A DNA stretch of 34,762 nucleotides from a bacterium (GTDB taxonomy: Bacteria > SZUA-79 > Acidulodesulfobacterales > Acidulodesulfobacteraceae): positions 64,533 through 99,294 of the forward strand of contig JAKAQA010000001.1 in the NCBI GenBank assembly GCA_021811805.1, given 5' to 3'. Numbering within the stretch: position 1 is the first letter of the stretch; every line of letters begins with the position of its first letter. The notes beneath the pieces were generated by a model. That model made no database searches. It had not been told where the DNA came from and saw only the letters and a program-made list of their open reading frames with translations. The translations under genes were made by a program, and so were the position numbers. Below are positions 26,653 through 34,762 of the stretch, in pieces.

Positions 26653-27609
26653 ATGAATAAAAAAAGCGGCGGCGGCATTAAAAACAGGAATATCGTAGAA
26701 TATCTCTGTAACGGCGTCAGTTTTACAATGCATCCTATAAATGCCCGTTATGGGTACGACTGCAATACGGAGCATCCCACCGTAGTATGGAATATCGAGT
26801 TCAGCGGCGAGGTATATCTTTTGAACAACGAATCATTCGGGGGGCGGACGGGCGACGAAAGGCAGAGAATTTATACAAAAAACGTAAGAGGCTCCCTTTG
26901 TTCCGAAGGTTCAGATAAATATACTTTTTATAATAAAGCGTCTATTCCCATAGAATTCGAAAAAGACGGCGTATCGTTTATATTAAAAATAAATAAAAAA
27001 GATTATGAAAAGGCTGAAATTATAGAAAAAGAAATTTATAAAGAATTCGAAGATTTAGGTCTAAACGCCGCGTATTCTATTGCCGAAGGCAATATCAGGA
27101 TTATTTTAAACAGGCTCTCCAACAGAAGATTCACCGTTTTAAATTTAAACGTCAAGGACGAAGATATGCTTTTCGAAAAAGACGGCATAGATTATTTTTT
27201 CACGGAAAACGAGCCGATTATAGACAAGGCGATAAAAGAAATATTTACCGGTCATCTGGAGCTTATAAAAACGTCGGACAAGTTTTATAAATATATATTA
27301 GAGGGATTCAATAGAATGGTCGGTTCGGGACTTAACTGCTTGAATATTCTTCTTGCGGCAGTTAATTACGAACTCCAATACGATATTTTCGACGACGAAA
27401 AATATCTTGCAGATTATTTAATTTCACGAGTTAAAAATAACGATAAAAATAATAAAGAAGTATGCTGTATTAATATTCACGATAAAGAAGAAAATTTTTA
27501 CGAAAAAGGGGTAAAACTTATCGATATAGCAATTCCCTTAAAGAGTTTAATCGAAGCCTTCGACCTTTTAAATAAAATTAAATGCCTTGCTTTAATCGAT
27601 TATGCTTGA
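26653..27609 (+). CDS. Unknown protein, 318 aa
   Basis: Long ORF starting 8 nt after the HEPN stop; no family recognised by eye. Confidence 0.7.
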   Translation: MNKKSGGGIKNRNIVEYLCNGVSFTMHPINARYGYDCNTEHPTVVWNIEFSGEVYLLNNESFGGRTGDERQRIYTKNVRGSLCSEGSDKYTFYNKASIPIEFEKDGVSFILKINKKDYEKAEIIEKEIYKEFEDLGLNAAYSIAEGNIRIILNRLSNRRFTVLNLNVKDEDMLFEKDGIDYFFTENEPIIDKAIKEIFTGHLELIKTSDKFYKYILEGFNRMVGSGLNCLNILLAAVNYELQYDIFDDEKYLADYLISRVKNNDKNNKEVCCINIHDKEENFYEKGVKLIDIAIPLKSLIEAFDLLNKIKCLALIDYA

Positions 27610-27660
27610 TAATGAAAAATTTGATATAATCGCTTAACTTTTTAAACAATAAAAACATTT

Positions 27661-28581
27661 ATGGTTAACGATAATTTTAATAAAGATAACGGGCTTAATT
27701 TCGGGGTCAATACCGATTCGTTTTTCGGCATCGGGTTCGGACTTTTGGGCGATAACAATCTCGACCGCTTACAAACCTCATTCAACGATTTTTTTAGTCT
27801 TTTAAATTCGTATAAGATAGGAAATATCGAGATAAATACCGAGATAGAACAGTTAAATCCGGGTTCTTTGCAAAAATTAATTATTCCTTTAATCAGTTCT
27901 TTTTCTTCAAAATCGTCTATCCCGCTTTCGGTCTCGGTCCATCTTCCGTATCTTCAGCTTAATCCGGCAAGCCCTTTAGAAGAATACAGGCGTATTTCGG
28001 TTGACGCGGTTATAAGGGTAATAAACGCCTGCCGCGGATTGGGCGTTAAAAAATTCGTTATTCATCTGACTTCCGAATTTGAAGATTCTATCTTATTTTT
28101 TCCTATCGAAGAAAAAGCAAAAAGGACGTTGATAGATATTGCAGTGAATCAGGCAAAGAAAAGTATGTCGGATATACTAAAGGAAACTAAACTGCCGCCA
28201 TCTGTTTTCGCGTTAGAAAACCTCGAGGTTTTCCCGTTCGATTATTTATACCCCATAGTCGAAGAATTCGGCATATCGGTCTGTTTCGATATGGGTCACT
28301 GGGGGTTAAACGGTTTTATGCCTGAAAAATTTCTCGAAAAATTTAACCTTAACCGCATAGGCGAGATGCATATTCAGGATATGACGGAAAAAAGAAGCGA
28401 CTTAAGAACGACCGTAAGAAACGAACATAGACCTTTAGGAACCGGCATTTTAAAACCGGACGAATTTTTTAACTCTCTGGTCGAGAATAGGCAATTTTCA
28501 GGGTCTTTGATAATAGAAAACAGGTCTAAAGAAGATTTAATTTCTTCCTTAGATTACTTAAAATCCGGTAATTTTATATAA
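27661..28581 (+). CDS. Sugar phosphate isomerase/epimerase-like TIM-barrel protein
   Basis: SVSVHLPYLQLNPASP, FALENLEVFPFDYLYPIVEEFGISVCFDMGHWGLNG, GEMHIQDM, PLGTGILKPDEFF. Confidence 0.75.
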   Translation: MVNDNFNKDNGLNFGVNTDSFFGIGFGLLGDNNLDRLQTSFNDFFSLLNSYKIGNIEINTEIEQLNPGSLQKLIIPLISSFSSKSSIPLSVSVHLPYLQLNPASPLEEYRRISVDAVIRVINACRGLGVKKFVIHLTSEFEDSILFFPIEEKAKRTLIDIAVNQAKKSMSDILKETKLPPSVFALENLEVFPFDYLYPIVEEFGISVCFDMGHWGLNGFMPEKFLEKFNLNRIGEMHIQDMTEKRSDLRTTVRNEHRPLGTGILKPDEFFNSLVENRQFSGSLIIENRSKEDLISSLDYLKSGNFI

Positions 28582-28598
28582 TGCAGTAAATTTTCTTT

Positions 28599-29834
28599 AT
28601 GCCTTCCTATAAAGATATAGATAAAAACGGTTTTTTTACCAGACCTCTTCTGCTTTCTTCTACCGGAATGTTTTTGGACGGTTATTCTCTCACTATAATC
28701 GCATTCGCGATAATACTTATCAATCCGTATTTCAGCCTGAATGCGTTAGAATCGGGCTTGATAATAGCATCCGTGGTATTCGGCAGTATAATAGGGGCAT
28801 TGTTGATTGGATATTTCAGCGACATTTTCGGGAGAAAATCGGTTTATATTTTAAATATGGCGGTTTTTGTAGTTTTCGGAATCGTATCGGCTTTTTCGGT
28901 TAATTTTTTAATGCTGTTTATATCGAGGTTAATTCTTGGTGTTGCGGTCGGAGCCGATTATCCGGTATCCAATTCTTATATTGCGGAAACGGCGCCGGAG
29001 GCGCTCAGGGGTAAACATCTTTCCTTCGCCGGTTTGTCGTTCGGCGTAGGCTCGATATTTTCTTCTTTAACCGCGGCGGTTCTTTTTCCTTTCGGACCTG
29101 AAATGTGGCGGCTTATGCTTGGTATCGGCGTTATCCCCGCATTTATAGTAATGTTTTTAAGAATTTCTATGCCGGAATCTAAAAGATGGATAAATGCAAA
29201 AAGTCTAAGAAACGAATATAAAAAAAATAAGTTATACATCGAAGGAATGTTTTCAAAAGCGCATATAAAAAACACGGTTCTTTATTCCTCTATCTGGTTT
29301 TTATACGACGTCGGAGCATACGGTATCGGTCTGCTAATACCGTTAATCTTTAAAAAAAGCGGACTGATTTCAAACGAAGACAATGCGCTTATAACGTCTT
29401 TAATTCTTTTAGTCGGCATAGCAAGCTCCTCAATCGGGCTTTTAGAAATAGATAAAATAGGAAGAAAAAAGATACAGCTTATAGGTTTTGCCGGAATGGG
29501 CGCCGCCCTTTTTTTTCTTCCTTTCGTATACGGAACATTAGCCGGTCTTGTCGCCGTAATTTTTATAGCCGAAATTTTTAATTCTTTAGCGTCTTTAACG
29601 GTAGGGATTTTCCCCGCCGAGCTTTCACATACGTCTTTCAGGTCGTCGGCTTACGGATTTTCGGCCATGGCGGGAAAAATAGGAGCCGTATTCGGAGTTT
29701 TGATAATGACGTATTTCGTTAAGGAAAATAAAGATTTAGGTTATTATTCGGTTGCGGTTTTAATGTTTGCGGCATTTTTCCTTTCTTCTTTTCTGCCGGA
29801 AACCAGAAGTAAACAGCTTGATGAAATTAAATAA
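28599..29834 (+). CDS. MFS transporter (sugar/aromatic-acid porter-like)
   Basis: GALLIGYFSDIFGRKSVYI, RLILGVAVGADYPVSNSYIAETAPEALRG, second-half IDKIGRKK motif. Confidence 0.85.
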   Translation: MPSYKDIDKNGFFTRPLLLSSTGMFLDGYSLTIIAFAIILINPYFSLNALESGLIIASVVFGSIIGALLIGYFSDIFGRKSVYILNMAVFVVFGIVSAFSVNFLMLFISRLILGVAVGADYPVSNSYIAETAPEALRGKHLSFAGLSFGVGSIFSSLTAAVLFPFGPEMWRLMLGIGVIPAFIVMFLRISMPESKRWINAKSLRNEYKKNKLYIEGMFSKAHIKNTVLYSSIWFLYDVGAYGIGLLIPLIFKKSGLISNEDNALITSLILLVGIASSSIGLLEIDKIGRKKIQLIGFAGMGAALFFLPFVYGTLAGLVAVIFIAEIFNSLASLTVGIFPAELSHTSFRSSAYGFSAMAGKIGAVFGVLIMTYFVKENKDLGYYSVAVLMFAAFFLSSFLPETRSKQLDEIK

Positions 29835-29860
29835 TATTAAGTGGGTTGTTCCGATTTTCC

Positions 29861-29888
29861 TTGACTTAATTTTTATCAGATATATAAT
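29861..29888 (+). promoter_or_regulatory. Putative sigma70-type promoter of the kdp leader
   Basis: TTGACT (29861-29866), 16-nt spacer, TATAAT (29883-29888). Confidence 0.6.
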
Positions 29889-29920
29889 TGTAATAAATTA
29901 TAGCATTATCCGAATAAATC

Positions 29921-30062
29921 GTTCTTTGAAAATTAAAGCTTAATTCCCTTATATATAAGGGAAGCGGAGGAACCAAAATTTTGGGGCGAATATCTTTGAT
30001 AGAGGAGCACTCTTTATCCTTAGCCCGTCAGCTAACTTCGTAAGCTATTAAAGAGCGCCGAA
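29921..30062 (+). promoter_or_regulatory. c-di-AMP riboswitch (ydaO/yuaA type)
   Basis: AAAGCTTAATTCCCTTATATATAAGGGAAGCGGAGGAACCAAAATTTTGGGGCGAATATC...TTAGCCCGTCAGCTAACTTCGTAAGCTATTAAAGAG matches the ydaO core (GGGGRACC-CAAAATTTGGGGYGAAT-...-CCCGTCAGCTAACYTCGTAAGC). Precise ends are approximate. Confidence 0.93.
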
Positions 30063-30114
30063 AGTATAGCTAATATATATATCCGCATATCGATAATATT
30101 TTTATTTATTCTTT

Positions 30115-30151
30115 AATAGCCGAAGGTTTTGAAACCTCCGGCTATTTTTTT
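30115..30151 (+). terminator. Intrinsic terminator of the kdp riboswitch expression platform
   Basis: AATAGCCGAAGGTTTTGAAACCTCCGGCTATTTTTTT. Confidence 0.9.
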
Positions 30152-30207
30152 GCAAAAAATGCGCAACATAAACATTTTAATTTAATAAAAACGGAGGCGG
30201 GTAGTTT

Positions 30208-30294
30208 ATGATAGAAAATATTATTCTTCTTATAGTTTCTATAATGGTATTAGTATATTTGTTTTATGTGTTGATATATCCGGATAAATTTTGA
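30208..30294 (+). CDS. kdpF: KdpF, small membrane subunit of the Kdp K+ ATPase
   Basis: MIENIILLIVSIMVLVYLFYVLIYPDKF (28 aa): one TM ending PDKF, RBS GGAGG, upstream of kdpA. Not in the ORF track. Confidence 0.85.
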   Translation: MIENIILLIVSIMVLVYLFYVLIYPDKF

Positions 30295-30348
30295 ACATAT
30301 ATAAATTTAGCGTGAATTGAAATTTAAAGGAGTGGGGAGGGGCTATAA

Positions 30349-30435
30349 ATGATAGTATTTTTAGCAGCTTTTGCCGGCATAGCTATAATGTATGCCTTAT
30401 TATGGTTTTTTACGGATTTTATAGATAAGATTTAA
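30349..30435 (+). CDS. 28-aa single-TM micro-protein between kdpF and kdpA
   Basis: MIVFLAAFAGIAIMYALLWFFTDFIDKI with RBS AAAGGAGTGGGGAGGGG; same strand, inside the kdp operon. Not in the ORF track. Confidence 0.65.
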   Translation: MIVFLAAFAGIAIMYALLWFFTDFIDKI

Positions 30436-30468
30436 TTTAAATTTAAACATAAAAAGAGGTGTCGAATA

Positions 30469-32196
30469 ATGACTTACACGGGAGTTTTGCAGATTTTAAT
30501 AACGCTTGCCGTTATGGTTATAGCCGCAGTTCCGTTAAGTAAATATCTTGCGCATGTTTTTAAATGCGAACATACATTTTTAGACGGGATTATAAATCCG
30601 GTGGAAAGTTGGACTTTAAAGTTTCTGAAAGTTAACGGAAATGAAGAGATGGACTGGGTTAAATATTTAAAGACGGGGCTTATCGTTAATTTCTTAATGC
30701 TGTCGATAGTTTATTTCATATTGAGGTTTCAAAACTTTTTTCCGTTCAACCAGATGCGCTATCCGGGCATTCCTTGGGCACTTGATTTTAACACGGCGAT
30801 AAGTTTTATAACCAATACGAACTGGCAAAATTACGGCGGAGAGGAGGTTTTATCCAATTTTTCCCAGATGGCGCTTGTTTTTCTACAGTTCACTTCGGCT
30901 GCCACGGGACTTGTTTTTGCCGTAGCTTTTATCCGCGGGCTTATAAGGCGCGAAGCAAAATATGTGGGTAATTTTTACGCAGATTTTATAAAGGCTGTTT
31001 ACAGGCTTTTTTTTCCTTTAGCCGTTATATTTGCGGTTATTATGCTGTGGCAGGGATCGCCGCAAAGCATCTTTACCATGCAGAAAAACGTCGTGAATAT
31101 GACGGGAACTAAACAGACTCTTTCCGTAGGACCCGTAGCTTCTATGGTATCTATCGAAAATATTGGGACTAACGGAGGAGGTTTTTACAACGCAAATGCC
31201 GCCCAGCCTTACGAAAATCCTAACCCCTTTACTAACGCCTTAATTATATTTATGATGGGGACGATTCCTATAGCGCTTTTTTTAATGTACGGAATAATGA
31301 TAGGGAATAAAAAGCATGCATGGACTTTATTTGCGGTCGCTATGACGCTCCTCGTAGTCTGCCTTGCAACGGTTTATTCTCAGGAGGCGCACGGCAATCC
31401 GTTCCTTGCAAAGTTAGGAGCAAATATCCGTGTTTCTAAAAATAATCCGGGCGGCAATATGGAAGGAAAGCAGGAACATATCGGAATTGCCCAGACCTCT
31501 TTATTTGCAGTCGCTACTACGGCGTTTACCACCGGCAACGTCGATTCCGCCCACGACAGTTTTATGCCTCTTTCAGGCATGGTTCTAATCGCCGAAATGA
31601 TGTTAAACCTTATATTCGGCGGTAAAGGAGTGGGGCTTTTAAATATGCTCGCAATGGTAATAATAGCCGTGTTCATAGCCGGACTTATGGTAGGACGGAC
31701 GCCTGAATTTCTTGGGAAAAAAATAGAGGCTAAGGAAGTGAAACTTGCAACGCTTGCAATGTTTGCCCATGCGTTTATTATTCTTATCCCTTTTGCGATA
31801 GCTTTAGCTTTACCGGCGGGGTTGGCGGGTATATTGAATCCCGGTCCGCACGGATTAAGCGAGATTTTATACGCCTATACCTCGACGACGGCAAACAACG
31901 GGTCTGCGTTTGCCGGTCTTAACGGCAATACGCTTTTTTATAATATTTCGCTCGGGCTTACTATATTTTTCGGCAGATATATTCCTATAATTTGCCAGGT
32001 TGCAATAGCGGGTTCATTAATCAAAAAGAAAAGCATACCGGAATCGGCGGGAACGTTTCCGGCGCACGGCATTTTATTTTATACGGTCGTGATGGGAACT
32101 ATACTGCTTGTCGGAGCGCTAACGTTCTTTCCGGCGCTGGCGCTTGGACCTATTGCGGAACATTTCGCAATGGTAAAAGGGCATCTGTTTTATTAA
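30469..32196 (+). CDS. kdpA: Potassium-transporting ATPase subunit A
   Basis: TNTNWQNYGGE, IGTNGGGFYNANAAQPYENPNPFTN, TTGNVDSAHDSFMPL, TSTTANNGSAFAGL selectivity-filter segments. Confidence 0.97.
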   Translation: MTYTGVLQILITLAVMVIAAVPLSKYLAHVFKCEHTFLDGIINPVESWTLKFLKVNGNEEMDWVKYLKTGLIVNFLMLSIVYFILRFQNFFPFNQMRYPGIPWALDFNTAISFITNTNWQNYGGEEVLSNFSQMALVFLQFTSAATGLVFAVAFIRGLIRREAKYVGNFYADFIKAVYRLFFPLAVIFAVIMLWQGSPQSIFTMQKNVVNMTGTKQTLSVGPVASMVSIENIGTNGGGFYNANAAQPYENPNPFTNALIIFMMGTIPIALFLMYGIMIGNKKHAWTLFAVAMTLLVVCLATVYSQEAHGNPFLAKLGANIRVSKNNPGGNMEGKQEHIGIAQTSLFAVATTAFTTGNVDSAHDSFMPLSGMVLIAEMMLNLIFGGKGVGLLNMLAMVIIAVFIAGLMVGRTPEFLGKKIEAKEVKLATLAMFAHAFIILIPFAIALALPAGLAGILNPGPHGLSEILYAYTSTTANNGSAFAGLNGNTLFYNISLGLTIFFGRYIPIICQVAIAGSLIKKKSIPESAGTFPAHGILFYTVVMGTILLVGALTFFPALALGPIAEHFAMVKGHLFY

Positions 32197-32216
32197 TTTA
32201 AAATAATTTAAAGAGG

Positions 32217-32846
32217 ATGTTTATTGTGGGAAAAGAATTTATAAGAATGATAAAATTAACGGTTTTATTATATATTATATGCTCTATAGGCTATACTTTT
32301 CTTATATGGGGCATAGGAAAAATAGCCTTTCCCTTTCAGGCGGGCGGAAGCATCGTTTATAAAAATTCAAAGCCGGTCGGTTCATTTTTGATAGGCGAAA
32401 AATTTACTTCTCCGTATATATTTAACGGCAGACCGTCGTATGCCGGAAACGGTTATAACGGAATGGAATCAGGCGCTTCAAATTACGCTCCCGTCAACGG
32501 AAAGTATATAAACCATGAAAAAAAACTTATAAATAAATTTTTAAAGGAAAATCCGGCCGTTAAAAAAGGCGGTGTGCCGGTCGATATAATAACCGGCTCC
32601 GGCTCGGGTTTGGGACCTTATATTTCTATAGCGGCGGCGTTAGACCAGATACCGAGGATATCGTCGCTTACCGGAATATCTAAAACTATACTTCATAGGC
32701 TTGTTAAAAACAATATATCTTATAGGCAATTAGGCATATTTGGAACTCCCGGGGTAAACACGATGAAATTAAATTTAAAACTTTCTTTACTTCTTAAAAA
32801 AAGCGATTATAAGTTATATAAACGTATTTTCAAGGGACTGGCTTAA
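32217..32846 (+). CDS. kdpC: Potassium-transporting ATPase subunit C (start codon uncertain, 32217 or 32247)
   Basis: GSFLIGEKFTSPYIFNGRPS, ASNYAPVNGK, PVDIITGSGSGLGPYISIAAA, RQLGIFGTPGVNTMKLNL. Confidence 0.93.
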   Translation: MFIVGKEFIRMIKLTVLLYIICSIGYTFLIWGIGKIAFPFQAGGSIVYKNSKPVGSFLIGEKFTSPYIFNGRPSYAGNGYNGMESGASNYAPVNGKYINHEKKLINKFLKENPAVKKGGVPVDIITGSGSGLGPYISIAAALDQIPRISSLTGISKTILHRLVKNNISYRQLGIFGTPGVNTMKLNLKLSLLLKKSDYKLYKRIFKGLA

Positions 32847-32898
32847 GCCGATTAATTAATATTTGTTTAATTTTTAAATAAAAGGGATAAGAAAAATT

Positions 32899-34762
32899 AT
32901 GTCCAGAAAATCATATTATGTTTCTGCGTTTAGCAAAGATATAATGTTATCCGCAATAAAGGATTCTTTTAAAAAGCTTAATCCGAAAATAATGATTAAA
33001 AATCCGGTTATGTTTGTCGTCGAGATAGGTTCCGTTATTACCACGGCAATATTTATCAAAGACCTTTTTCTGCATGATTTTAAATTTATCGCCTTTGTTC
33101 TTCAAATAACGTTATGGCTATGGTTTACCGTTCTGTTCGCCAATTTTGCCGAAAGCATTTCCGAAGGAAGAGGCAAAGCGCAGGCGGACAGCCTGAGAAG
33201 AACAAAGACCGAGGTAATAGCAAGGCTGTTTAAAGAAGACGGAAAGGAGGAAAAAATAAAAACCTTCCTCTTGAGAAAAGGGGATGTAGTTATTGCCGAA
33301 TCGGGCGATACTATACCCGCCGACGGAGAAATAATAGAAGGAATCGCTTCCGTAGATGAATCCGCCATTACCGGAGAATCCGCTCCCGTAATAAGGGAAA
33401 GCGGCGGCGATAGAAGCGCGGTTACCGGCGGTACGAAAGTCTTATCGGATAAAATTATAATCAGAGTAACGTCGAACCCGGGAGAGAATTTTATAGATAA
33501 GATGATAGCTCTCGTCGAAGGAGCATCAAGACGGAAGACGCCGAACGAAATAGCGCTTAATATTTTACTTGTAATGCTGACGGCCCTTTTTTTAGCCGTC
33601 GTTATTACTTTAGAACCTATGGCCGGTTATTTTCACGGATACATTTCTCCAGTAATTTTAGTCGCCCTTCTTGTGTGCCTCATACCTACGACTATAGGCG
33701 CTCTGCTTTCCGCCATAGGTATTTCCGGTATGGACAGGCTTGTCAAACATAACGTAATTGCCATGTCCGGAAAAGCCGTAGAAGCGGCAGGCGACGTCAA
33801 CACCCTCTTGCTTGATAAAACAGGAACTATAACATTCGGAAACAGGATGGCCGTTTCTTTTATTCCGCCCGAGGGTTCGGACATTAACGAGTTAGCCGAT
33901 TATGCACAGCTTTCGTCTTTAAGCGACGAAACGCCTGAAGGAAGGTCTATTGTAACTCTGGCAAAGCAGTACGGCTTCAGGGGAAGGCATATAGACGAAA
34001 AAAATATAGAGTTTATTCCCTTTTCGGCATTTACCAGAATGAGCGGAGTTAACCTTTTAGATAAGAGTTTGCAAATAAGGAAAGGAGCGGTAGATGCGGT
34101 TATAAAATTCGTCGAGCAAAATAACGGCACAGTTGCTGATAAAACCGTAAAAATAGCGGAGGAAATTTCTAAAAAAGGCGGGACGCCTCTTGCCGTTGCG
34201 GTAAATGACCGCATGCTAGGCATTATACATTTAAAAGACGTCGTAAAAGGCGGAATTAAGGAGCGGATTAATAGTTTAAGAAAGATAGGCATTAAAACCG
34301 TCATGATAACTGGCGACAATCCTTTGACGGCAAAAGCGATTGCAAGCGAAGCCGGAGTTGACGATTTTGTAGCGGAAGCTACTCCGGAAACCAAAATGGC
34401 GATTATAAAAAAAGAACAATCGCTTGGCAAGCTAGTAGCGATGACCGGGGACGGAACTAACGATGCGCCTGCTTTAGCTCAGGCTGATGTCGGCGTCGCT
34501 ATGAACACAGGCACTATGGCGGCAAAAGAAGCGGGGAATATGATAGACCTAGATTCAAATCCTACTAAACTGATAGAAATCGTCGAGATAGGCAAGCAAC
34601 TTCTTATAACCAGAGGGTCACTTACCACATTTTCCATAGCAAACGACATAGCAAAATATTTTGCCATAATACCGGCTATGTTTGCGCCTATTATTCCATG
34701 GCTTAGGCCTTTAAACGTTATGGGGTTGTCTTCGCCGGAGTCGGCTATACTTTCGGCGGTAA
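32899..34762 (+). CDS. kdpB: Potassium-transporting ATPase subunit B (3' truncated by the window)
   Basis: Open frame from ATG 32899 ([16 protein letters not shown]...) to the window end; [47 protein letters not shown]. Missing from the ORF track because no stop is inside the window. Confidence 0.97.
   Translation, partial: MSRKSYYVSAFSKDIMLSAIKDSFKKLNPKIMIKNPVMFVVEIGSVITTAIFIKDLFLHDFKFIAFVLQITLWLWFTVLFANFAESISEGRGKAQADSLRRTKTEVIARLFKEDGKEEKIKTFLLRKGDVVIAESGDTIPADGEIIEGIASVDESAITGESAPVIRESGGDRSAVTGGTKVLSDKIIIRVTSNPGENFIDKMIALVEGASRRKTPNEIALNILLVMLTALFLAVVITLEPMAGYFHGYISPVILVALLVCLIPTTIGALLSAIGISGMDRLVKHNVIAMSGKAVEAAGDVNTLLLDKTGTITFGNRMAVSFIPPEGSDINELADYAQLSSLSDETPEGRSIVTLAKQYGFRGRHIDEKNIEFIPFSAFTRMSGVNLLDKSLQIRKGAVDAVIKFVEQNNGTVADKTVKIAEEISKKGGTPLAVAVNDRMLGIIHLKDVVKGGIKERINSLRKIGIKTVMITGDNPLTAKAIASEAGVDDFVAEATPETKMAIIKKEQSLGKLVAMTGDGTNDAPALAQADVGVAMNTGTMAAKEAGNMIDLDSNPTKLIEIVEIGKQLLITRGSLTTFSIANDIAKYFAIIPAMFAPIIPWLRPLNVMGLSSPESAILSAV

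Noticed and set aside
33102-34667. Several minus-strand ORFs in the kdpB region
   Set aside because: Antisense to kdpB, whose P-type ATPase motifs are unambiguous.
1-34762. CRISPR arrays, tRNA or rRNA genes, phage or integrase genes
   Set aside because: Scanned by eye; no regularly spaced repeats, cloverleaf sequences, rRNA segments or integrase/capsid-like proteins were recognised.

Overview
AT-rich bacterial chromosomal window. I infer a deltaproteobacteria-like anaerobe or microaerophile from gene content only; no taxonomic search was possible. From left to right it contains: the 3' end of gyrA; gpsA; an OsmC-like gene; an AMMECR1 gene; and a siroheme/alternative-heme cluster (Met8/CysG-N-like, CcsA/HemX-like, hemA, hemC, cobA-hemD fusion, ahbC, ahbD). 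These are followed by an RDD protein, polA and cydAB. Next is a nitrosative-stress block (Rrf2 regulator, RIC/ScdA, DUF2249, a mono-heme cytochrome c and a qNOR-type NO reductase around a divergent promoter). Then come a decayed LuxR-type response-regulator pseudogene, a TorD-like chaperone, a porin, a dense toxin-antitoxin-like patch (BrnT/BrnA, orphan NTase, MNT/HEPN) with an unknown 318-aa ORF, a TIM-barrel protein and an MFS transporter. The window ends with a kdp operon in the order F-(micro-ORF)-A-C-B. kdpB runs off the window end and is absent from the ORF track. The strongest non-ORF signals are: (1) a c-di-AMP (ydaO/yuaA-type) riboswitch with an intrinsic terminator and an 11-nt antiterminator complementarity in front of kdp; (2) two copies of a 181/208-bp MITE-like element, each flanked by a different perfect 5-bp target-site duplication, with a compensatory TIR change; (3) a pair of inverted FNR/CRP-family-like sites in the ric/nor divergent promoter; (4) a DNA polymerase I that appears to have lost its 3'-5' exonuclease catalytic residues.
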